Counted from the first letter of the stretch, positions 34,577 through 45,000 are shown. The stretch: 51,185 nucleotides of DNA from Spirogloea muscicola (GCA_009602725.1 WELB01000398.1:1-51185); one strand, 5' to 3'. A program made the numbers and translations. The notes: generated by a model not told the origin, from the sequence alone.

Positions 34577-34905
34577 CAATCTAGGCTACACTCGACGTGC
34601 AGATGTGTTTCCGGCTGAGATGGGCTTGCCAGCTGCATATCTGTCGCTCTTGCGACGACGAGTTTCGGCCTGTTTGCAGCGTGCTCAGGCTAGTGCCTTG
34701 CACCAGAAAGCTGGGCGAGCTTTAGTAGGTGGCAGAAGGGCTCCGTTCCTGGCATCTAGTATTCATGCATCGAGTAGTGACCTTTATGTTTTGACCCGTG
34801 GTTATTGAGCGGGTCAATCTGCTGTAGATAATGTAGATTTTTAGATGTGCTTGCCTTTGTACCTGGCCATTTGGCCTACAGTTCTTTCTAATACACGATC
34901 GCTTC
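34577..34905 (+). mobile_element. LINE 3' end, tail B
   Basis: Reads MGLPAAYLSLLRRRVSACLQ, RAQASALHQKAGRALVGGRR, SSDLYVLTRGY-stop (to 34808), then GGTCAATCTGCTGTAGATAA and tail B (TTTGTACCTGGCCATTTGGCC, 34855-34875) with the terminal AATACACGAT. Confidence 0.85.
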
Positions 34906-35250
34906 CTGTGGGGTGGCCACCAGGTCCACACGCCGGGCGTGGAGACCGTCGGCCCTTTCCTGGATTGGCATGATGCCGGAGTGCTCCGCTGCCACGGAGA
35001 AGCCAGCCGCCACCAGGATGCCATGCATCACATCGTAGAGGCGGTCGTGGGCCGCTGTCCGCTCTCCGCCGTGGGAACAGCGCAGAACATGAGCAGCCAG
35101 CTCTCCAAGCTCGGCCCCGCGCTCGCCACACTCACATTGACGCACACCCTTGAGACATGGCGGCGGTAGTCCTAGGAGCCGGTGGACGGCACTGCGGAAT
35201 ACCTCGTCCGGGAGAGTGAGGGCGTCGTTGATGGGGAACGTGTGTATTGA
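34900..35250 (-). mobile_element. LINE fragment: zinc motif and endonuclease region
   Basis: Minus strand: INDALTLPDEVFRSAVHRLL, GLPPPCLKGVRQCECGERGA, LAAHVLRCSHGGERTAAHDR, ARRVDLVATPQEAIV. This aligns with the same part of the long copy at 41.7-42.0 kb, including CxC..HxxxxC. It is cut at its 3' side where tail B of the plus-strand copy begins. Confidence 0.8.
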
Positions 35251-35260
35251 GAGATGGGGA

Positions 35261-35298
35261 GGCCATGTGTGGCCAAGTACAAAGGCAAGCACATTGAC
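35261..35298 (-). repeat. LINE tail B fragment
   Basis: Antisense GGCCAAGTACAAAGGCAAGC directly flanking the endonuclease fragment; a remnant of an earlier insertion. Confidence 0.75.
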
Positions 35299-35439
35299 AA
35301 ATGCACGTCACCTGCCATCTGGGCTGGAAGGGGGAGGGCCTGGACCGCTGCCCCCGGGGAAGAGGCCGAGTGGTGTCTCGCGCGCCCGCGCAGGTCGGCC
35401 TCGGGTAGCTACCTAGCTCTTCTCAATCTTTTCAATCTA

Positions 35440-35517
35440 CTGTAGGTTATGTCGATCTTTAGATGTGCTTGCCTTTGTACTTGGCCATTTGGCCTACGTT
35501 TGTTTCTTATACACGAC
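35440..35517 (+). repeat. LINE tail B
   Basis: CTACTGTAGGTTATGTCGAT.., then AGATGTGCTTGCCTTTGTAC and TTGGCCATTTGGCCTAC with the terminal TTATACACGA. Confidence 0.8.
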
Positions 35518-35560
35518 ATTTTTCTTCTCAGTAGTTACGAGTGAGGAGACAGGAAAGAGA

Positions 35561-35645
35561 GAGAAGGCGCGCAGGGCGCATGAAATCAAATGGAGGCCAA
35601 TTCAAGCCGATACATTGTTCTGGCAGAGTTTAGGGCAAACTAAAA
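35561..35645 (-). repeat. LINE tail C (antisense)
   Basis: Full tail-C copy, only 44 bases from the tail-B copy before it. Confidence 0.78.
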
Positions 35646-35674
35646 GGCCACAGTAATACGGACAGGAAAGAGGA

Positions 35675-35735
35675 AAGAAGAAAGCGCGGCCAGATTGACT
35701 GGTGGCTGGGAAAGGCCAGCCCAAAGGAAAAGATC
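35675..35735 (-). repeat. LINE-type tail D, hairpin variant
   Basis: GCGGCCAGATTGACTGGTGG, CTGGGAAAGGCCAGCCCAAA. Sister copies lie at 36185-36245 (+), 38443-38490 (-) and 47785-47843 (+). It shares the GGCTGG/CCAGCC stem with tail A but has different flanks. Confidence 0.65.
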
Positions 35736-35739
35736 GTGT

Positions 35740-36005
35740 ATTAGAAAGAAATGTAGGCCAAATGGCCAGGTACAAAGGCAAGCACATCTAAAAATCTACA
35801 TAACCTACAGCCCCGCTCAATAACCACGGGTCAAAACATAAAGGTCACTACTCGATGCATGAATACTAGATGCCAGGAACGGAGCCCTTCTGCCACCTAC
35901 TAGAGCTCGCCCAGCTTTCTGGTGCAAGGCACTAGCCTGAGCACGCTGCAAACAGGCCGAAACTCGACGTCGCAAGAGCGACAGATATGCAGCTGGCAAG
36001 CCCAT
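35740..36005 (-). mobile_element. LINE 3' end, tail B
   Basis: Encodes the same 62-residue C-terminus as the copy at 34.6-34.8 kb, almost without change (MGLPAAYLSLLRRRVSACLQ to SSDLYVLTRGY-stop), then tail B at 35750-35800. It is probably among the youngest insertions here. Confidence 0.85.
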
Positions 36006-36284
36006 CTCAGCCCAAAGGAATGGACAAGGGCTCGCCCATTGAGTTCTAGGCCGCGGGCGGAGGCAAGCACGCCCGCAAATGCAGGTCGCCTGCCGCTGAA
36101 CCGAGCCTTGTCATTCCTTTGTGGTTCCAGCCCCTACTCTCAAAGGACGAGCACTTTCTTTGTGGGCTTTCCTTCAGACCTTGTCCATCCCTTCGGACTG
36201 GCCTTTCACAGCCACCGGTTAATCTGGCCGCGCTTTCTTCTTTGTGGGCTGGCCCTTGTGCAGCCCCCGCCCCCTTTGGAAGCT

Positions 36285-36605
36285 GTGTTACTTAGCGCTT
36301 CCCCTGGCCCCCTTCTCGTACTCTGTTCATTCTTTTTCGGGCTGGTTGTTCCAGCCCCTACAGTCAAACCTTGTTATAGGCACGTCGGCCGGTTTGGCGA
36401 AAATATGTGACTATATCGAGGTGTGCTTGTTCGTTGTAGAGGCACTATTGCCCCCAAATGTGCTTCTTTTTGCCGGGGGAAAAAAGTGCTCCCCGCAAAA
36501 TGGTGCCACTATCAAGGTTTTGCCCTAATGTGCCTATATCGAGAGGTGCCTATAACAAGGTTTGACTGTATTCTCAATGGGCGAGCACTTTCTTCTTTGG
36601 AAGCT
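36285..36605 (+). mobile_element. LINE tail A interrupted by a MITE
   Basis: GCGCTTCCCCTGGCCCCC.. hairpin GGGCTGG..CCAGCCCC ends at 36358. The tail resumes after the MITE as TTCTCAATGGGCGAGCACTT at 36571. A tail-D segment (36185-36245) lies just upstream. Confidence 0.85.
36361..36568. mobile_element. 208-bp MITE with TA target duplication (Tc1/mariner/pogo type)
   Basis: Perfect 23-bp terminal inverted repeats: 36361-36383 and 36546-36568, beginning CAGTCAAACC. TA lies on each side (36359-36360 and 36569-36570). CTATATCGAG occurs near both ends. There is no coding capacity, so it would depend on a transposase elsewhere. The uninterrupted target exists in the other tail-A copies. Confidence 0.93.
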
Positions 36606-36639
36606 GTGTTTTCAGCCGGTCCACCCGGCTGATCTCGTT

Positions 36640-37084
36640 TGAAGAAAGGGCTCGCCCATTGAGGATAGGGGCTGGACAAGCCAGCCCAAAAAAGAATAGA
36701 CTGAACAAAGAACGAGAAGGGGGCCAGAGGAAGCCAGAGGAAGCGCTAAGAAACCAAAGCACACAAAGAAAGAAAGCAGCTACAAATCACTCAGTAACCC
36801 CTGCTAAGCAGCCGCAAATCAGAGAGGCTAGGGTCCTGGAAGTGGGTCCCTTGGACAGAGCCAGAGGCAGCAGCGAGGGCTCTCCCGGCACGAAGGTGCA
36901 GCGCACGGGCCATGGACCTCTGCAGCGAGACGGCCAAGCGCATGCGATACACTTGCGCCAGCGACCCGGCTGCAGGAAAGTCTACCGGTTCACCATGGAA
37001 GCGACGGGCGATTGCGTGGCGGGCGAGCTGGTTAAGTAGCTCAAGCCACCGAGCGCCCAGTGCCCCATGGATGTCAATTGCCAA
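36640..37084 (-). mobile_element. LINE 3' end, tail A
   Basis: 37084-36791 is open: MAIDIHGALGARWLELLNQL, ARHAIARRFHGEPVDFPAAG, MRLAVSLQRSMARALHLRAG, SLSDLRLLSRGY-stop. Tail A (36640-36750) follows in antisense with its hairpin GGGGCTGGACAAGCCAGCCC. It is the longest intact C-terminal frame of the family here. Confidence 0.87.
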
Positions 37085-37090
37085 CGGGAA

Positions 37091-37163
37091 GAGAGAAGGC
37101 GCGCGGTGCGCATGAAATTAAAGCGAGGCCAATTCAAGCCATTACATTGTTCAGGCAGAAAAT
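37091..37163 (-). repeat. LINE tail C (antisense)
   Basis: Starts six bases after the preceding LINE fragment. 37164-37282 continues with sequence similar to the antisense of 3080-3130 (GGCTACATGAAA), so a longer tail-C copy runs into the gap. Confidence 0.75.
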
Positions 37164-37282
37164 GCAGAAAGTGCAAAGAATGCAGCGCAAAGAATGTGGC
37201 TACATGAAAAGACGCCCTATACTAGGAGGGCCGGAGGTGCCACAGAGCGGGGGGAGCCGTGCTGACGGGGGCCATGTCGACT

Positions 37283-37941
37283 NNNNNNNNNNNNNNNNNN
37301 NNNNNNNNNNNNNNNNNNNNNNNNNNNNNNNNNNNNNNNNNNNNNNNNNNNNNNNNNNNNNNNNNNNNNNNNNNNNNNNNNNNNNNNNNNNNNNNNNNNN
37401 NNNNNNNNNNNNNNNNNNNNNNNNNNNNNNNNNNNNNNNNNNNNNNNNNNNNNNNNNNNNNNNNNNNNNNNNNNNNNNNNNNNNNNNNNNNNNNNNNNNN
37501 NNNNNNNNNNNNNNNNNNNNNNNNNNNNNNNNNNNNNNNNNNNNNNNNNNNNNNNNNNNNNNNNNNNNNNNNNNNNNNNNNNNNNNNNNNNNNNNNNNNN
37601 NNNNNNNNNNNNNNNNNNNNNNNNNNNNNNNNNNNNNNNNNNNNNNNNNNNNNNNNNNNNNNNNNNNNNNNNNNNNNNNNNNNNNNNNNNNNNNNNNNNN
37701 NNNNNNNNNNNNNNNNNNNNNNNNNNNNNNNNNNNNNNNNNNNNNNNNNNNNNNNNNNNNNNNNNNNNNNNNNNNNNNNNNNNNNNNNNNNNNNNNNNNN
37801 NNNNNNNNNNNNNNNNNNNNNNNNNNNNNNNNNNNNNNNNNNNNNNNNNNNNNNNNNNNNNNNNNNNNNNNNNNNNNNNNNNNNNNNNNNNNNNNNNNNN
37901 NNNNNNNNNNNNNNNNNNNNNNNNNNNNNNNNNNNNNNNNN
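37283..37941. other. Assembly gap (659 N)
   Basis: Flanked on both sides by LINE fragments, so it is probably a repeat-induced gap. Confidence 0.95.
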
Positions 37942-38330
37942 CTGGTGGCGGACCAGGGCCGCCAAGCTCGCCACCATGCCTGCGTCAAAATCCGCGTACG
38001 CCGCCAACGCCCCTGGGGACGGCGAAGTGGCCCACGTCAAGACTGGGGCCGCTGCCCAATGGCCTTGGTCAACATGGCCAACGACAGCTGCATATCGTCC
38101 AGCTCGGGAAGTGGCCGCAGGCTGAAGATGCAAGGCGGGCTCGCAGCTGCCCCTCCACGAAGGACGGCGCGCCCATGGGGACCCCCAGCAGGGTGAAGCC
38201 ATCTGCTGGAGTCTGGCAGCCGGTGGGCAGCGTCAGGGTGGGTGGGAGGACGCAGGAAGACCAAGCCGCGCACTTCGACGCCCGGGTGGACAGGCCGAGG
38301 GTGGCCAGCTGCAGCTCAAAGGTGACGAAA
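37942..38330 (-). mobile_element. LINE fragment downstream of the RT catalytic region
   Basis: Minus strand: LQLATLGLSTRASKCAAWSS, PTGCQTPADGFTLLGVPMGA, FVEGQLRARL, then in another frame DDMQLSLAMLTKAIGQR. It aligns with the long copy (LPPGCQTPANGLAVL..LGTPSRV.., LALAILTRCIGQR). It is frameshifted. Confidence 0.8.
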
Positions 38331-38429
38331 AAGGACTACAAAAGGACTAGAAGAAGAGAGAAGAGCTCGCACAGAGAAGAGACGTTGGCAAAGCCAACCC
38401 AAAACGAATGGACAATGTCCAGAGCCAAA

Positions 38430-38690
38430 GAAAGAAGAAAGCGCGGCCAGATTGACTGGTGGCTGGGAAAGGCCAGCCCAAAGGAATGGACAAGGTCTGA
38501 AGGAGCCGGAAGAAAAAAAGAAGTGCCGAAAAAGGACTACACCATAAAGCACGAGACGGTGCAGAGGGAGATTCAGATGGATGCTCAATATCCACGTGTG
38601 AGCAACAGCAGGTCAGAGTAACTCGAGGAAAGTACTCGCCCATTGAGGATAGGGGCTGGAAAAGCCAGCCCAAGAAAGAGGGTACTTCGC
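38430..38690 (-). repeat. LINE tails D and A, antisense
   Basis: Tail D at 38443-38490 and tail A at 38628-38680 with hairpin GGGGCTGGAAAAGCCAGCCC. A related hairpin unit precedes at 38380-38410. Confidence 0.7.
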
Positions 38691-38839
38691 CATGAAGGAG
38701 CAGGTCTGCCACGTGGCAACCCGCTCTTGGTGCCGGCCCCCAACCCGTCTGAAAATCCTGGCCCGCAGCAGAGTTTGCCCCCGCGGGCCTCCCCGCCCGA
38801 CATCCACAAAACACTGGGCGCCCTCGCTCGTGCTGTCCC

Positions 38840-39799
38840 TTCCCGTTCTTGGCGCCCCGGCACTGCCGGCCCTCCCTCCCACCCCCGCCACCCTCCTGCC
38901 ACAGCTGCTGCCTCCCACTCCTCCAGCAGCCCCAGAAGCGGACGCAGGACGGGTCGACAAGACCTCCATCGGCATTTCTGGCCCTCCTTCCCACCCTCGC
39001 CATCCCTCCTGCCACTGCTGCTGCTCCACTCCTCTAGCAGCTCCTGAAATGGACGCAGGACAGGCCGACAAGGCCCTCATTGGCACTTCCGGGCTTCCTC
39101 CCCCCCACTGCCATCCCTCCTGCTACTGCTGCTGCCCCACTCCTCCTCTAGCAGCTCCAGCAGGACAGGTCGACAAGGCCCCAATCGGCACTTCCGGCCC
39201 TCTTCCCCCCCCCCTCCATTCCTCCTGCCACTGCTGCTGTCTCACTCCATTATCAGCCGGCCCTCCTTTCCCCCACCGCCATCCCTCCTCCTGCCACTGC
39301 TGCCAGGCCAGGTCGACAAGGCCCTCATCGGCACTTCCGGACATCCTTCCCTCCCCTCCCGCCATCCCTCCTGCTACTGCTGCTGCCCAACTCCTCCTCT
39401 AGCAGCTCCAGCAGGAAAGGTCGACAAGGCCCCGATTGGCACTTCCAGCCCTCTCTTCCCCCCCGCCCCTCCATTCCTCCTGCCACTGCTGCTGTCTCAC
39501 ACCTCTAGCAGCCGGCCCTGCTTCCCCAACCCCGCCATCCCTCCTCCTGCTACTGCTGCCAGGCCAGGTCGTCAATGCCCTCATCGGCACTTTCGGCTCT
39601 CCTTCCCCCCCCTGCCATCCCTCCTGCTACTACTGCTGCCCCACTCCTCTAGCAGCTCCAGCAGGACAGGTCGACAACGCCGCACTTGGCACTTCCGCCC
39701 TCTTTCCCCCCACCCTCCCTTCCTCCTGCCCCTGCTGCTGCCCCACTCCTCTATCAGTCAATTTGGCCGCACTATCTTCTAGCAGCTCCAGGAGCTGCT
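38840..39799. repeat. GC-rich minisatellite with two alternating unit lengths
   Basis: Tandem units carry TCCTCTAGCAGCTCCAGCAG, GACA/AGGTCGACAAGGCC, GGCACTTCCGGCC and CTGCCACTGCTGCTG. Successive GGCACTTCC-type marks lie near 38972, 39084, 39187, 39331, 39440, 39586 and 39690. The steps are about 104-112 or about 145 bases. The array ends in a perfect 19-base palindrome-like sequence at 39781-39799. Confidence 0.8.
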
Positions 39800-39819
39800 A
39801 ATTGTTAGCTGCTATGTCC

Positions 39820-39880
39820 TTAGATGTGCTTGCCTTTGTACTTGGCCATATTGGCCTTTGATTGATTCAGATACACGATA
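39820..39880 (+). repeat. LINE tail B
   Basis: TTAGATGTGCTTGCCTTTGT, ACTTGGCCATATTGGCC.. AGATACACGAT. It sits between the minisatellite and the long RT copy, so the RT copy inserted next to, or into, an older tail. Confidence 0.8.
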
Positions 39881-39899
39881 TCTCTTCCGTTGATGCCCT

Positions 39900-42036
39900 C
39901 TCAACAGTCCATGATTGGCAACCTAGCGCGTGCAAGACGCTTTGGCAGAGCAGGAGAGCTCTCTCGAGCCGCTCAGGCCCTCTGTCCCAACCCCTTGGCA
40001 GCCAACAATGATGCCACTGAGGCCTCCTTGCGCCAGCTGCATCCCCCCCCCTCAGCACCCTCTTGAGCCCTGGGTTGGCGAGCTCCACACTCCTCTTGAA
40101 CTCTCAGCAGAGGCGCTCCGCACGGCCCTCACCAAAGCCCCCCGGATGGTGTCTGGAGGCCCTTCGGGATGGCTCTTCGAGCACCTACGGGACATCTTCC
40201 AAAATTGAGTCGAAAGAAGTGTCTCCCTGCTCCTCTCCACCTGCCGGCACATCACCAGAGCCACCATTTCCCCGCGCATCGCCGACGCTCTCAACTCCAG
40301 CCACCTGCTGGCTCTGGCCAAGCCGTCAGGTGGTGTGAGGCCCATCGCCATGACCGAAGTCATCATGCGGCGGGTGACCAAGGCTTTGTGCGGCGAGCTA
40401 AAGTCCCAGCTGTCCACCCATTCTTCACCCCACCAGTTTGGTGCTGGCATGTCCTGCGGGGCAGAGGCCCTCGTCCACGGGGATCCGTGCAGCACTGGAT
40501 GTCAACCGATCACACATGGTCCTCGGACTGGACATAGCCAACGCATTCAACACTGTGGAGCGCAGCGCCATCATGGAGGAGCTGCGTGATCACTTCCCGT
40601 CCCTGATTCCATATTTCCTCATGGCCTATGGCCGGCCAGGGCGGCTGCTGTGGCGTTCGGAGGAGTCTTGGACGACCTTATGGTCCACAACTGGCACACG
40701 CCAAGGAGATCCTCTCAGCCCCATACTTTTCGCCTTGGCACATTCCCGGGCACTACGGCGCACCCAGAGCCTGCACCCCAACCTTCTCTTCCCCTCCTAC
40801 GCAGACGACACACATATCGTCGGCCCACCGTCAGCAGTCATGGCGGCTTATCCCTTGCTCGTACACGAACTGAGCACAGTGGGCCTGCGGGTCTGCCCCA
40901 CCAAGAACGTGGCATGGTCACCACACGGTCTCCCCACCAACCTCCAGCTCCCACCAGGCTGCCAGACCCCTGCTAATGGGCTGGCTGTTCTCAAAGTTCA
41001 ACTTGGCACTCCATCCCGCGTTGCGGAGGACTTACGTGAACGTTTGCAGCAACACCTTGCCCCCCTTCCCTCCCTTCCTCTCCTCGGAGATCCGCAGCTG
41101 GCGCTGGCCATCCTTACTCGCTGCATTGGTCAACGAGCTGGCTACCTACAGCGAACAGTCGCCCCAACGGACATGGTGGGCGAGCTGTACAAGGAGTTCG
41201 ACACCTCCCTCCTGCAAACCCTGGCTTCCCTAATTCAACACCCATCCTTCCCCTCACCTTCATCCTCCCTGCAGGCATCCCTTCCCACACGAATGGGCGG
41301 CCTGGGCTCCCGGTCACTTGAACAGACGGCGCAGGCAGCCTTTCTCGGTTGCTGGCACCAGGTTGCCTCCTTTCTTCCCTTGCGCTTCCCTTGCCTGGCC
41401 GGCCCTGCAGCCGAGGTGGAGGAAGGCTCCTTGGCATTCCAAGTGCAATTGAGGAGCATCCGGGAGTCAGCACTCTGCTCCTTCCCCTCCCTACAACCCC
41501 TCCTCACCCCCTTCTCAGCACTTGCTCAAGCACCAGACAAAGCGGCACAGGCCAGACTCGTTGCTGCACTTGAGGACGATGCCGGATATCAAGACCAATC
41601 CAAGGAGTCTGGCACGTCTCACATCGCTCGCAACGCCTGGGGCAATGGATTGGCTCACCACACACGCAATCCACAACGCTTTCAAAATCAGCCCTGAAGC
41701 TTTCCGGACGCTTCTCCAGCTGTTCCTGGGCCTGCCCCCGACCTGCCTAATTGGAGTGACTCAGTGTGAGTGCGGCTTCCGTGCGGAGGGCGGAGACCTA
41801 GCCACCCACATGTTGCGGTGTCCCAGGCCCTGAGGTGGTGGGCGTCCACAATCTCCTACGAGACGCCCTGGCGGGCTTGATGCGCGACGCCGGCTACCGC
41901 GCCATTGTGGAAGTAAGCAATGTAATGGCCATCACCACGGATTCCCAGGGTCGCCATCACTGTCGCACCCTGGACATTGTGGGTGTACAACCTGGCGGAG
42001 GCCCACGAGCCTTGGTGGATGTGGTGGTGACCGAGA
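39900..42036 (+). pseudogene. Non-LTR retrotransposon reverse transcriptase with zinc motif and endonuclease-like end, disabled
   Basis: In order: RRFGRAGELSRAAQALCPNP; LTKAPRMVSGGPSGWLFEHL; an in-frame TGA at 40206-40208; LALAKPSGGVRPIAMTEVIM; then, after a frame change near 40485, RT motif A LGLDIANAFNTVE, motif B GTRQGDPLSPILFALA and motif C YADDTHIVG (near 40800). Downstream are LPPGCQTPANG and LALAILTRCIGQR. After another shift comes a zinc motif CECG..GDLATHMLRC (near 41770), and after a third shift a PD-(D/E)XK-like stretch, RTLDIVG..ALVDVVVTE, up to an N at 42037. The YADD box is intact, but one stop and at least three frameshifts disable the copy. One shift is in a C9 run near 40050 and could be a sequencing error. 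It is the parent-type sequence for the C-terminal fragments in the window. No upstream ORF1 or APE endonuclease is visible. Confidence 0.85.
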
Positions 42037-45000
42037 NGGTTGTTGCAGTACGACCCCCGTTGTCGGCTTTCTCCTCTGCAGGTCTGTTGTACCTTATGTG
42101 CTTAGGCCGGAAGAGCAGACTCTGCTCAGCACTTGTCAGCAGGTGACAGAAAGCTTGTAACAGAATCAGGCCGGTCTTTGTTCTTGGATGTGTGAGCTTG
42201 TCTAGTCAATCTCACAACTTGCATTTGTTCGTGACAGGCTCTTTTGCAGCCATTCTTCAGGACTCTACTACCACATTTTTCTGCTCCTCTTAGTACCGCT
42301 ACTATGCTCCAGCCCTTCTCAGTTCCCCTGAAGACAAGGCATCCACTCGATATACCCCCAATGTTCAGCCAACATCAAAGATATGACCAAGACACCCCTT
42401 GTTTGGAAGAAGTCAAGCGTAAGCAACCATGACATCACACATGCTTGATGCTCAATGGTATTCCAACACCACCTCCGCATTGCTGCTGTGCCGGCCCTTA
42501 CTAAGCAGCAAAGTTTTGATTCTGCAGACCTCTGCTTGCCAAATGCCGTGAAGAATACCAATGGAGACTGCAAAACACCCGACATGTCCTGTGGATTCCA
42601 GCAAAGTGACGACTTAAAAGGTGTGTGCTTGCCTTCAAGTTCTAGCTCTTCCGAAAGACAATGTTCAGCAGTATTAGCAACTTGGTAGGTACGAACAAGG
42701 GCAGATACTGTTCCAGCTTGAGTTTCAACAAGGAGCAAAGACATCAATCTACCAGCATCGCATTACACTTGACAGCTTGGCAGCTCCCTTCATTGGTATA
42801 GAGTGCTCACAGAAAGTTCGGGGCTGCAGACTCTTCCCTTGAATGAGGACAGCAGAATTTATGTACAGGACATTGATGATCTTGAGGAGCCGCATTTTGG
42901 CACCACATAGCAGATGCATCTAGCTTGTTGCTTTGGCTTGTCAATGTGTGGCTTTGTGAGCCTTTGAGGACACGTCATACTAAGTTGATTGGTATACTAC
43001 GTAGCTAGCAAGTTGAGATAGTGGCCATCTGATTTGCGGTAATAAGTGGCTGACAGGAATGAAGACCGATGGCTAGATTTGCAGAAAGGAGCATTTAACA
43101 GGCAGGCAGGCTGGTATCACGACACTCACCACGTCTTGCTCTGCAAAGGAAGGTGTGTGTTCTTTGCCACATGTAGGCTGCAGCTTTTTATCTGGTGTGC
43201 ATCTTAGAGCACTCTGCGACGAATCTCCATAAGATGTTTAGGTGCAAAGATGCGTGCATGACACTCAGGACACTCCTCATTGGACTTGCAGGTCATGCTG
43301 TCTATTCCACATCAAGGCCCCATTGTGACTTTTTCTGACGATCAAGTGATTCCTGAGTAACTCCTATGTATATATGCAGGGTACCGCAAGCCTCCCCATG
43401 CCTTGGGATACTCCCAAGTCGCCCCGCCCTCCAACAGCTCCAGAGAGGTGAGACCTGTTGCCTTTTTTTGCAATGCCTTAAGTCAGTCAGTCGAGCTGCA
43501 GTTGCAGCGGGTGCTAACCCGGATGACGAGTCTCCTGCATTTGACTTCCCTGTCAGCAGTGAAGCGGCACTGCTGCACCCGCTCTCCTTCTGTAAGGCAG
43601 TCGATACATCCAGAGCAGAAGGAGATGTGGCTGGTGAGCTTTATAGCAAGGGTTGCAGCACATTGAAGAGGACATGGGTGCTTGTTCAGAGTTTCTCTGA
43701 GCGTCATGCTTGTTTTGTGGGCCGGCTGACACAAGCCATGCAACCCATGTTGGCTGGGGTGCCTCTTGCCAGAGGTACACTGTCTGCCGAGCGAGGAGGA
43801 CTTTGTAGGCCAGGGCACTGAGGTGTGGGCCATGTGCGCTGATGGATGCAGGAGGAGACAATGGTGGCTGCAGTGGCCCTTCACAGCCCTCGCCCCCTTT
43901 GAAAGAGCTTCTCTCCTTGTGCGTGTGAACGAAGGTTGTTGCCCAGCCAGAGACATTCAACGTAGGTGCACCCTACTCAAAAGCATCAGTGAGAGAGGGA
44001 AGGGAGGGGAGCCTGCGCGATGATGAGCGCCCAACGGCGGGCGCGCTGGGCTGGCGTCCAGCGAAGCTGGGCCGGCACTCGCAGCTACCTCGTGCAGTTA
44101 AACTTGTGTATTTTGTGAGCCCTGTCACAGGCTCAACCACCTACCTCCATCTGTAAATTGAGCTCATTCCATTGTAGTCTCAGTCATTCTTCGAGACTGC
44201 AGCTATGAAATGTCAAGCCCAAGGAGCTGATGGTCAAGATGCCAGCTCAAATCATCGAACAATGATCAAAAGCTGGGCCTTGTCAGTTCTTCCTGCAATT
44301 TACCTATGCAACATTGGGCATTACACAGAAACGAGCATCTCCATCATGCACTTCTCTGCCAGCCAGGCTGCCAGATCACTAGGTCCTCTAGGTACTGGAC
44401 GCAAGCTGTTCGTGTACATGGCTTGGCAAGGACACTCATTTGATTCTACTTCCTGTTCACACTATTTTGGTCCTTGAGACGCAGTGTCATCTTGGTCATG
44501 GAGCCTAACTATATGTCATGTTTTGACGCAAGGAGGAGGGCAGGTGCATCATGGCAAGTTGCCGTTCAGTAAGCAATACTGAACAGCAATCGGGGCCCTC
44601 GGGACTCAGTAGTCAGGTGCACTTGCCAACACTGCAGCAAATATGACATTCGTCAAGTTGCCGATGTAGATACAACTGTCATCACACTTAAGTTGCTCCG
44701 TTTACCTTGTCAAACTGAGCTCTCAAGTGGCGCTGCAAGATCAAAGCCAAGCAATTTGGTTGGCCCACTTTCAGGTCCTACCATGGAGGCTTTTGATCCC
44801 TGTGACATCACAGCAAATTTATTGTATAGCATATGCAATTGACATCTGCAAAAGGTTGTTCTGCATATAATCAACATTGGCAGCCCACTTGCTTACCGAT
44901 GCTTCTGGTGCTCCCAATCTTATCAGGACACTGTAGCAACATATGACATTGCAATGGATGGATGGTGCTGCTTGGCACCTCCTCTGCCACAAGTGCAATG

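Noticed and set aside
35561-35645. A conserved peptide ([15 protein letters not shown] type) shared by many open frames
   Set aside because: It is the chance translation of antisense LINE tail C; the conservation is at DNA level and follows the stop codon of the element.
38692-39402. A Pro/Cys-rich repetitive protein
   Set aside because: It is the translation of the minisatellite; all three frames are open in places and no start or expression signal supports it.
38840-39799. A CRISPR array
   Set aside because: Units are long, vary in sequence throughout and lack uniform spacers; the setting is a eukaryotic nuclear genome.
42455-42747. A minus-strand 142-codon gene
   Set aside because: No family signature, no splice context and comparable open frames on the other strand.
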